A DNA stretch of 5,476 nucleotides from Alphaproteobacteria bacterium (GTDB lineage: Bacteria; Pseudomonadota; Alphaproteobacteria; RS24), in the NCBI GenBank assembly GCA_009920875.1, contig RFZE01000101.1, positions 1 to 5,476 of the forward strand. The letters run 5' to 3'. This document shows, piece after piece, positions 1 to 4,783 of this stretch (position 1 is the stretch's first letter; the number at the start of each line of letters is the position of its first letter). The translations under genes and the position numbers were made by a program. Below the pieces are notes generated by a model. It was not told where the DNA came from and did no database searches. It saw only the letters and a program-made list of their open reading frames with translations.

Positions 1-2085
1 ATCACAAGCCGCCGCAAAGGCAATCGAATTGTCAAAATTGCCGGTCATAGGCTGATAGGCGGCATCGCCGGCATTTTGTTCATCGACCACACCGGCCATG
101 CGTTGCATGGTTTCCATCACTTGCGCCTCGCTGCAAATGCCGTGATGTAGCCAATTGGCAATATGCTGGCTGGAAATGCGCAAAGTGGCGCGGTCTTCCA
201 TCAGTCCGACATTGTGAATATCGGGCACTTTGGAACAGCCGACCCCTTGGTCAATCCAGCGCACCACATAACCCAAAATGCCTTGCGCATTATTGTCGAG
301 TTCTTGTTGCACATCTTCCGGCGACCATTGCGGATGGCTTTCCACCGGCATGGCCAAAATCGTATCAAGCGCGGCGCGGTTGCGGCTTTTCAATTTATCT
401 TGCACCGCATCGACATTGACTTGGTGATAATGAATGGCGTGCAAAGTGGCGGCCGTTGGCGAGGGCGCCCAGGCGCAATCGGCCCCGGCCTTGAGCTGGC
501 CGATTTTCTGCTCAATCATATCGGCCATCATATCGGGCATGGCCCACATGCCTTTGCCGATTTGCGCGCGGCCCTGAAAACCGCAGGCCAGACCGATATC
601 GACATTCCAATCTTCATAGGCATTGAGCCAACCGCTGGCCTTCATATCGGCTTTGCGGATCATCGGCCCCATTTCCATTGAGGTGTGAATCTCATCGCCG
701 GTGCGGTCGAGAAAGCCGGTATTGATGAAAATCACCCGCGCTTTGGTGGCGCGGATACATTCTTTCAAATTCACCGTGGTGCGGCGTTCTTCATCCATAA
801 TTCCCATTTTAAGACATAGGGGGGCAAGGCCCAGCGCCTCTTCAACCGCGCCGAACAGCGTATCGGCAAAGGCCACTTCTTCGGGCCCGTGCATTTTCGG
901 CTTCACAATATAGACCGAGCCGGTTTTGGAGTTTTTCGCCGCCGCATCGGTTTTGGCAAAATCATGCTGTGCCAAAAGCCCGGTCATCAGCGCATCCATA
1001 ATGCCTTCAGGAATCTCGTCCCCGCGATCGTCCAAAATAGCCGGATTGGTCATTAGATGGCCGACATTGCGCACCAGCATGAGCGACAGGCCGGGCAAAG
1101 TCAGCGAGCTGCCATCAGGGGCGGTATAGTCGCGATTGGCGGCCAAAGCGCGGGTCATTGTTTTGCCGCCTTTTTCCATCGTCACCGCCAAATCGCGGCG
1201 CATCAGGCCAAGCAGATTGCGATAGGCTTCGACCTTATCTTCGCCGTCCACCGCGGCCACGGAATCCTCGCAATCCATAATCGTGGTGACCGCGCTTTCG
1301 AGGAAAATATCGGCGACATGAGCGGCATCATCGGCGCCGATATTATGCGTCGCATCAATCCAAATTTCGGCGTGCAAATCATTGTTTTTCAGCAATATGG
1401 CTTGCGGTGCATCTGCTGCGCCGCGATAGCCGACAAATTTTTCCGCCTCGGCCAGCGTCGCTATGGTGTCGCCGGTTTCGGCAACCAATGCCGCCTCAAC
1501 CACCCGATAGGCCGTAACATCTGCATGTTTGGCACCATTGAGCGGTGCAATTTCGTCGAGCAGGGCTTTGGCGCGGGCAATCACTTCGCCGCCGCGCACC
1601 GGATTATAAGCGCCGGCGGGCGATAAATCGCCCGATTGGTCAATCGCATCAGTGCCGTAAAAAGCATCATATAAAGAGCCCCAACGCGCATTGGCGGCAT
1701 TGACGGCAAAACGGGCATTTTTAATCGGCACGACCAATTGCGGGCCGGCAATTTTGGCGATTTCATCGTCAACATTGGCCGTCTCAATGGTGAAATCGTC
1801 GCCTTCCGGCACCAAATAACCAATCTCGTTCAAAAACGCCTTATATTCGGCTACATCATGCGGCTGGCCCTGGCGCGCCTTATGCCAATCATCGATTTGC
1901 GCCTGTAAATCTTCGCGCTTTTGCAAAAGTGCCTTATTGGTGTCGCGATGGGCGTTCAATACATCGGCACAGGCTTGCCAAAAAGCCTCAGCCGATAAGT
2001 GCAATCCATGCACCGCCTCATTGGCAACAAAATCGGCCAGTTCTTTATCAATTTGCAATCCGGCATGGCTTACCCGTTCGGTCAT
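1..2085 (-). CDS. glcB: Malate synthase G, C-terminus cut by window edge
   Basis: Cytosolic Mg-dependent enzyme that condenses glyoxylate with acetyl-CoA to malate and CoA (glyoxylate shunt and glycolate use). Translating the minus strand gives 695 uninterrupted residues beginning MTERVSHAGLQID and ending SIAFAAACD at the window edge; by comparison with E. coli GlcB roughly 25-30 residues are missing. Family signatures are plain: LVRNVGHLMTN with the catalytic Arg339, VKPKMHGPEEVAF, GIMDEERRT with the metal ligand Glu432, FINTGFLDRTGDE with the metal ligand Asp460, GKGMWAMPD, PSPTAATLHA, GCSKVPDIHN with Cys617, and MEDRATLRIS with the catalytic base Asp631. These match E. coli Arg338, Glu427, Asp455, Cys617 and Asp631, so the enzyme should be active. 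The length and the presence of the G-type inserted region separate it from the shorter malate synthase A. The ATG at 2085 is preceded by GGAG six bases away. It is divergent from the methyltransferase gene. Confidence 0.97.
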   Translation of the reverse strand, partial: MTERVSHAGLQIDKELADFVANEAVHGLHLSAEAFWQACADVLNAHRDTNKALLQKREDLQAQIDDWHKARQGQPHDVAEYKAFLNEIGYLVPEGDDFTIETANVDDEIAKIAGPQLVVPIKNARFAVNAANARWGSLYDAFYGTDAIDQSGDLSPAGAYNPVRGGEVIARAKALLDEIAPLNGAKHADVTAYRVVEAALVAETGDTIATLAEAEKFVGYRGAADAPQAILLKNNDLHAEIWIDATHNIGADDAAHVADIFLESAVTTIMDCEDSVAAVDGEDKVEAYRNLLGLMRRDLAVTMEKGGKTMTRALAANRDYTAPDGSSLTLPGLSLMLVRNVGHLMTNPAILDDRGDEIPEGIMDALMTGLLAQHDFAKTDAAAKNSKTGSVYIVKPKMHGPEEVAFADTLFGAVEEALGLAPLCLKMGIMDEERRTTVNLKECIRATKARVIFINTGFLDRTGDEIHTSMEMGPMIRKADMKASGWLNAYEDWNVDIGLACGFQGRAQIGKGMWAMPDMMADMIEQKIGQLKAGADCAWAPSPTAATLHAIHYHQVNVDAVQDKLKSRNRAALDTILAMPVESHPQWSPEDVQQELDNNAQGILGYVVRWIDQGVGCSKVPDIHNVGLMEDRATLRISSQHIANWLHHGICSEAQVMETMQRMAGVVDEQNAGDAAYQPMTGNFDNSIAFAAACD

Positions 2086-2091
2086 ATATTG

Positions 2092-2095
2092 CTCC
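2092..2095 (-). promoter_or_regulatory. Ribosome binding site of glcB
   Basis: On the minus strand GGAG lies six bases (CAATAT) before the ATG at 2085-2083. This supports the chosen start, which also gives an N-terminus of normal family length. Confidence 0.7.
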
Positions 2096-2124
2096 ACAAT
2101 CAAAGTTTCTGAAATTTATTGCAA

Positions 2125-2151
2125 ATTATAGTCTTTTGTGGCGCGGCTCAA
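2125..2151 (-). promoter_or_regulatory. Candidate sigma-70-type promoter of glcB
   Basis: Reading the minus strand, a perfect TATAAT (2130-2125) sits about 40 bases before the glcB start codon, with TTGAGC (2151-2146) upstream as a possible -35. The spacer is only 15 bp, shorter than the usual 16-18, so the -35 is uncertain while the -10 is good. Transcription would begin near 2118 and leave a leader of about 33 bases. An A/T-rich inverted repeat, AATTT at 2113-2117 and AAATT at 2123-2127, overlaps the -10 and could bind a regulator, but such short A/T repeats arise easily by chance. Confidence 0.4.
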
Positions 2152-2186
2152 TGTTTCAGTGCATAAAGAGCACAATAAAGTTGGCC

Positions 2187-2191
2187 AGGGG
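2187..2191 (+). promoter_or_regulatory. Ribosome binding site deciding the methyltransferase start
   Basis: AGGGG followed by six bases (TTGATT) and then ATG at 2198. This favours the ATG at 2198 over the in-frame GTG at 2138, which has no purine-rich stretch before it and would add 20 residues that look unlike the rest of the protein. Confidence 0.7.
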
Positions 2192-2197
2192 TTGATT

Positions 2198-3007
2198 ATG
2201 TCGTCAAAGAAAGACAGTCGCGCTTTGCGTTTTTATTCTGATGTTTTGGGTCTGGAGCATTTGCATTACGGGCTATGGGAGCGCGATGAGGAATTGACCT
2301 TGGCCAATTTGAAAGCAGCGCAGACACGCTACCAGCAAGCGATTATCGACCTTTTGCCGCCACCGCCGGCGCGTATTTTGGATGTCGGCTGTGGCACGGG
2401 CGAATTGTCAAAAGCGCTGAAATCAATCGGCTATGAGGTAGAGGGCTTGTCGCCTGACGTCAATCATATCGACAGTTATGCCGCGAAAGTCGGACAACCG
2501 TTTCATCATTGCGTTTTTGAAGATTTTGAACCGCAGCAGCCCTTTGACGTCGTGATTATGAGCGAATCTTGCCAATATATTAAGCTCGACAAGCTGTTTC
2601 CGATGCTCACTGCGACGATGAAAAAAGACGCTGTGTGGGTCGTTGTTGACTATTTTGTCAAAGACGGGGTCAGCGGTGTGATGGCCAAAAGCGGCCATAC
2701 ATACACCATGTTCCATCGTGCCGTGGCGCGCAGCCAAATGACCATGGATTATGACCGCGACATTACCGAGGCGGTTTTGCCGACTTTGGATTTCGCCGCC
2801 AATTTGGTGGCGCGCGGCGAACTGGCTTTGTCCATGCTCAAACAGCGCATTGACCAGCGCAGCTTTATTTTGTCGAAAATCGTTAATCTGATTTTATGGC
2901 TGGCGCGCAAGGAACTGAGCAAGCTCGAACAAAGCCGTATTTTAATCGACAGCGCCGCTTTTAAAGAGGCCAAAACCTATCGTTTGATGCGCTTTATCCG
3001 CGCTTAG
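2198..3007 (+). CDS. Class I SAM-dependent methyltransferase, substrate unknown
   Basis: A 269-aa protein from the ATG at 2198. The nucleotide-binding motif I is clear at residues 60-68 (ILDVGCGTG), followed by the acidic end of strand two near EVEGLSPD (80-87), where the usual acidic residue binding the SAM ribose is not obvious. Strand four is FDVVIMSESCQYI (116-128) and strand five is AVWVVVDYF (145-153). Before the fold, YGLWE (24-28) resembles the HYGYW-type entrance motif of small-molecule and lipid methyltransferases. Residues about 165-255 are largely helical with basic and hydrophobic faces and come before a final strand YRLMRFIR (261-268), so they probably form a lid over a hydrophobic or lipid-like substrate; this is inference. 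No signal peptide or clear transmembrane segment; cytosolic or membrane-peripheral. It stands alone, divergent from glcB, so context does not give the substrate. Annotation beyond methyltransferase would be a guess. Confidence 0.88.
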   Translation: MSSKKDSRALRFYSDVLGLEHLHYGLWERDEELTLANLKAAQTRYQQAIIDLLPPPPARILDVGCGTGELSKALKSIGYEVEGLSPDVNHIDSYAAKVGQPFHHCVFEDFEPQQPFDVVIMSESCQYIKLDKLFPMLTATMKKDAVWVVVDYFVKDGVSGVMAKSGHTYTMFHRAVARSQMTMDYDRDITEAVLPTLDFAANLVARGELALSMLKQRIDQRSFILSKIVNLILWLARKELSKLEQSRILIDSAAFKEAKTYRLMRFIRA

Positions 3008-3068
3008 GTGTTTTACCCAGCGCGCGCTTGCGCAGCTCCGTCAAATAATGTCTGGGCTTTTGTTGCAT
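2994..3068 (-). CDS. Possible 24-aa antisense mini-ORF or gene remnant
   Basis: On the minus strand, ATG at 3068 opens a 24-codon frame (MQQKPRHYLTELRKRALGKT, then PKRG) ending with TAA at 2996-2994, inside the 3' end of the methyltransferase gene. The frame stays open upstream of the ATG to about 3177, and the residues just before the ATG (KQRNETNNDWHENR) are also of protein-like composition. The basic sequence resembles the C-terminus of a real protein more than random translation, and its codons are of host type. There is no good start codon for the longer version and no clear ribosome binding site. It could be a very small protein, the worn remnant of a lost gene, or chance. Function unknown. 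Confidence 0.3.
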   Translation of the reverse strand: MQQKPRHYLTELRKRALGKTPKRG

Positions 3069-3130
3069 ACGATTTTCGTGCCAGTCGTTATTTGTTTCAT
3101 TCCTCTGCTTGTCAAGAATACACCCAGTTG

Positions 3131-3159
3131 AACTGCTTGAAAGGCCGGCACAAGCAGTT
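3131..3159. repeat. Perfect 9-bp inverted repeat, 11-base loop
   Basis: AACTGCTTG (3131-3139) and CAAGCAGTT (3151-3159) are exact reverse complements around AAAGGCCGGCA. Neither side is followed by a run of T in the reading direction, so it is not a standard intrinsic terminator. It could be an RNA hairpin, an operator, or a structural element of an unrecognised transcript. Confidence 0.65.
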
Positions 3160-3228
3160 TGAATATTGAACAACTCTTAGTGGACGTCGGTCAAAAATGA
3201 AAATTTGTCACAAAAACTTAATGACAGA

Positions 3229-3257
3229 TTGTCGCATGCCATGCCATTCTCGATTAT
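3229..3257 (+). promoter_or_regulatory. Weak candidate promoter of the membrane protein gene
   Basis: TTGTCG (3229-3234) and GATTAT (3252-3257) are separated by 17 bp; each matches four of six consensus bases. Transcription would start near 3264, leaving a leader of about 27 bases. TTGTCA at 3205-3210 is a slightly better -35, but no good -10 lies at the correct distance from it. Confidence 0.25.
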
Positions 3258-3261
3258 CGAG
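3249..3261. repeat. 13-bp palindrome overlapping candidate -10
   Basis: CTCGAT and ATCGAG flank a single central T at 3255. The arms are perfect and lie 30 bases before the start codon of the membrane protein gene, overlapping the candidate -10 box. The position suits a repressor operator; no regulator is encoded nearby, so this is inference. Confidence 0.4.
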
Positions 3262-3277
3262 CCAAAAAGTTTCAATC

Positions 3278-3285
3278 AGAGGGGG
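3278..3285 (+). promoter_or_regulatory. Strong ribosome binding site of membrane protein gene
   Basis: AGAGGGGG followed by five bases (AAACC) and the ATG at 3291. This is the most purine-rich Shine-Dalgarno sequence in the window and supports both the start and the reality of the small gene. Confidence 0.75.
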
Positions 3286-3290
3286 AAACC

Positions 3291-3719
3291 ATGACAGAAC
3301 TTGATATTCTAAATCTTCAATCAGGAAGTATTCAGTCCACAGGGTTGTATTTTGTTGGGCTGTCTTTTTCAATTTGGGTAGCTATGCGGGTTTCATCCGT
3401 TGTTAGCCAACGTGCTGCGGATAATGTTGTGATGAAAGCCATCGCTTCGATCTACGGTATTGGAGTAGTTTACTATTTCAATATGACCCTGTCTTTTTAT
3501 GCTTACAATATGGAGCTAACAGGACATCGGTTGGCAACGCTTAAAGCCAGCGGTGGAGAAGTTTCGGCCGCAAGTATGGATTTTATTTCGAACGTTGGTG
3601 CCAGTACGACACCGCCAACTTTCTCATTGGTGCCAAGTGATCCAGTTGCCTACCCATTGCTCATCGCGATTTTAGCTATCATTTTGCTGCCGCTTTGGGG
3701 CCCTCAAGACGACGCTTAG
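3291..3719 (+). CDS. Unrecognised 142-aa membrane protein, about three helices
   Basis: I do not recognise this protein. Hydrophobic stretches at about residues 17-37, 50-72 and 119-137 predict three membrane helices and an inner-membrane location. Between helices two and three lies a soluble stretch of about 45 residues rich in Ser, Ala and Thr (SGGEVSAASMDFISNVGAST, then TPPTFSLVPSDP). The C-terminus is short and acidic (GPQDDA). There is no cleavable signal peptide, no cysteine pair and no conserved catalytic motif that I can see. The strong ribosome binding site and the strong terminator just downstream indicate an expressed single-gene unit. Codons end in A or T more often than in glcB, lepA or the VOC gene, which hints at a different origin or different expression constraints. 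It lies between a methyltransferase and a tRNA-Ser, with no functional partner evident. Confident as a gene, not as to role. Confidence 0.82.
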   Translation: MTELDILNLQSGSIQSTGLYFVGLSFSIWVAMRVSSVVSQRAADNVVMKAIASIYGIGVVYYFNMTLSFYAYNMELTGHRLATLKASGGEVSAASMDFISNVGASTTPPTFSLVPSDPVAYPLLIAILAIILLPLWGPQDDA

Positions 3720-3742
3720 AGCATTTTATTGTTTCCGAGTTG

Positions 3743-3782
3743 GGGCGGCCGCGGCACATTTGCGGTCGCCCTTTTTCTTTTT
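3743..3782 (+). terminator. Intrinsic terminator of the membrane protein gene
   Basis: GGGCGGCCGC (3743-3752) pairs with GCGGTCGCCC (3762-3771), giving ten pairs with one G-U wobble and a nine-base loop. It is followed by TTTTTCTTTTT. It begins 24 bases after the stop codon at 3717-3719. The reverse strand has no T-run on its exit side, so it acts on plus-strand transcription only and not on the tRNA. Confidence 0.92.
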
Positions 3783-3806
3783 AGGACTCGGTGAAACGAA
3801 GAGAAA

Positions 3807-3897
3807 TGGCGGACAGAGAGGGATTCGAACCCTCGAGACGTGATAAACGCCTACACGCTTTCCAAGCGTGCGCCTTCAGCCACTCGGCCACCTGTCC
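3807..3897 (-). tRNA. tRNA-Ser, anticodon GGA
   Basis: Complete 91-base class II tRNA including an encoded CCA (3809-3807) and discriminator G (3810). The acceptor stem pairs GGACAGG (3897-3891) with TCTGTCC (3817-3811), the last pair being G-U. The anticodon stem is CACGC/GCGTG with loop TTGGAAA; the GGA anticodon is at 3863-3861 and reads UCC and UCU. The long variable arm typical of serine tRNA is formed by GGCGT and ACGTC around TTATC. The T arm is GAGGG-TTCGAAT-CCCTC. All elements look functional. It is flanked by the terminator of the membrane protein gene and is divergent from the VOC gene. Confidence 0.98.
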
Positions 3898-3909
3898 TAG
3901 ACCGTCTAG
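3897..3909. repeat. 13-bp palindrome at the tRNA 5' end
   Basis: CTAGAC (3897-3902) and GTCTAG (3904-3909) are perfect inverted arms around a central C. The first base of the mature tRNA is part of the palindrome, so in the precursor it would form a short leader hairpin next to the RNase P cleavage site. It may equally be chance. Confidence 0.35.
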
Positions 3910-3935
3910 TTAGCGGGAATAGATGACAGTTTCAA
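3907..3935 (-). promoter_or_regulatory. Weak candidate promoter of tRNA-Ser
   Basis: On the minus strand TTGAAA (3935-3930) is a good -35. It is followed after 17 bp by TAACTA (3912-3907), a poor -10. The distance to the mature tRNA end (3897) suits a short precursor. The -10 mismatch keeps confidence low. Confidence 0.2.
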
Positions 3936-3985
3936 GCCAAGCTTGTTTCTTGACCCATACGCCTCATGTGCCTAGCCTTTTCGAT

Positions 3986-3991
3986 AGGGAG
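3986..3991 (+). promoter_or_regulatory. Ribosome binding site deciding the VOC start
   Basis: AGGGAG with six bases (CTCATA) before the ATG at 3998. The in-frame ATG at 3923 has only a weak GCGGGA before it and would add 25 residues ahead of the first strand of the VOC fold. Confidence 0.7.
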
Positions 3992-3997
3992 CTCATA

Positions 3998-4783
3998 ATG
4001 CGAATCAGACAAATTGTTTTTGCCGCCGACGCCTTAGAGCCGACACTTAACCGCCTGGGCGCCGTGTTGAACGGGCCGGTTGTGTTTCGTGACCCCGGCG
4101 TGGCGCATTTCGGTCTCGAAAACGGCTTGTTGGTTTCTGGCGGCAATTTCATCGAAGTGGTCAGCCCCTTGCCGAATGAGACTGACACTGCGGCAGGGCG
4201 GCATTTAGCGAGGCGCGGCGACAGTTTCTACATGCTGATTTTCCAATGCGATGATGCGCGCCCGCATATTGAACGGCTGACTGAAAAAGGCCTGCGGTCG
4301 GTGTGGAACCATGATGCAGGCGGGCTGGTGGCAACGCATTTTCACCCGCGCGATTTCGGCGCGGCCATTGTCTCTATCGATTCCATGCCGTCGGATGCAG
4401 GCGATGAGGCATGGCATAGCCCCGATGCCCATTGGTTTTGGGCGCGCTGGCCGGACATTGATAAACCCAAGGCAGAAGAGACCGCTGCCGGCGCGGTGGC
4501 GGCGCTTGAGTTACGCGCGCCTGATGCGGCTGCGCTTGCGCAACACTGGGCGGAGAATTTGCAGCGCCCGCTTGACGGCCATCGCGTCTTGTTTGACGGC
4601 GCTTATATTGAGTTTGTCGAAGAAGCGGGTTGCGTCCCTTATATTGCCGCCGTCACTTTGCGGGCCGGACAAGACAGTCCCGCCGCGCTTTTGGCGCGCG
4701 CCGAACAGGCTGGTTTGGATGTGAACGATGAGGCGTTCACCTTGTGCGGCGTGACATGGCGGTTTGAGCGGTTTGCGGGTTAA
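3998..4783 (+). CDS. VOC superfamily (glyoxalase-like) protein, two modules
   Basis: A 261-aa protein with the repeated beta-alpha-beta pattern of the vicinal oxygen chelate fold. The N-terminal half starts RQIVFAADALEPTLNRLGA (4-22), continues through HFGLENGLLVSGGNFIEVVS (37-56) and ends THFHPRDFGAAIVSID (113-128), the last matching the HP-x-D-x-G-A motif of glyoxalase-like domains. The C-terminal half (about 165-258) repeats the pattern with AALELRAPDAAALAQHWAE, AYIEFVEEAG and a final CGVTWRFERF. Candidate metal or substrate ligands are Glu53, His114, His116 and Glu205. The first-strand His usual in glyoxalases and epimerases is Gln5 here, so the metal site may be altered. Length fits single-chain two-domain VOC proteins of the glyoxalase-like type. 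The substrate cannot be deduced; cytosolic. It is divergent from the tRNA and convergent with lepA, with overlapping stop codons. Confidence 0.85.
   Translation: MRIRQIVFAADALEPTLNRLGAVLNGPVVFRDPGVAHFGLENGLLVSGGNFIEVVSPLPNETDTAAGRHLARRGDSFYMLIFQCDDARPHIERLTEKGLRSVWNHDAGGLVATHFHPRDFGAAIVSIDSMPSDAGDEAWHSPDAHWFWARWPDIDKPKAEETAAGAVAALELRAPDAAALAQHWAENLQRPLDGHRVLFDGAYIEFVEEAGCVPYIAAVTLRAGQDSPAALLARAEQAGLDVNDEAFTLCGVTWRFERFAG

Larger units (their letters stand above)
3008..3290. other. Intergenic spacer with several inverted repeats
   Basis: This 283-bp gap lacks a recognised gene, apart from the doubtful minus-strand mini-ORF at its left end. It holds CCCAG (3016-3020) pairing with CTGGG (3052-3056) before CTTTTGTT, a weak and branched candidate terminator for the methyltransferase. 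It also has a perfect 9-bp inverted repeat at 3131-3159, a set of TGTCA/TGACA elements at 3206-3233 and a 13-bp palindrome at 3249-3261. The left third is GC-rich like host coding sequence, and the right two thirds are A/T-richer. Confidence 0.6.

Noticed and set aside
163..681. 172-aa plus-strand frame
   Set aside because: It lies entirely antisense to glcB, whose minus-strand frame has all malate synthase motifs; the plus frame is His/Ile-rich shadow sequence.
1057..1626. 189-aa plus-strand frame
   Set aside because: Antisense shadow of glcB with no recognisable domain and no ribosome binding site of note.
1929..2195. Plus-strand frames of 88 and 64 aa near the glcB start
   Set aside because: They overlap the glcB N-terminus in antisense and run into the start of the methyltransferase in another frame; composition is not protein-like.
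2138..2197. GTG at 2138 as the methyltransferase start
   Set aside because: No ribosome binding site, overlaps the promoter region, and the ATG at 2198 has AGGGG at ideal distance.
3016..3061. Intrinsic terminator of the methyltransferase (CCCAG/CTGGG then CTTTTGTT)
   Set aside because: Only five outer pairs around a 31-base interior, with a short interrupted T-run; too weak to call as a terminator.
3807..3835. tRNA-Ser 3' end as an integration (att) site
   Set aside because: No second copy of the tRNA 3' end is found elsewhere in the window and no integrase is encoded, so an integrated element is not demonstrated.
3923..3997. ATG at 3923 as the VOC start
   Set aside because: Weak ribosome binding site and the extra 25 residues lie outside the fold; ATG at 3998 has AGGGAG.
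4311..4724. 137-aa plus-strand frame inside the VOC gene
   Set aside because: Out-of-frame shadow, Arg- and Leu-rich, while the VOC frame carries conserved motifs.
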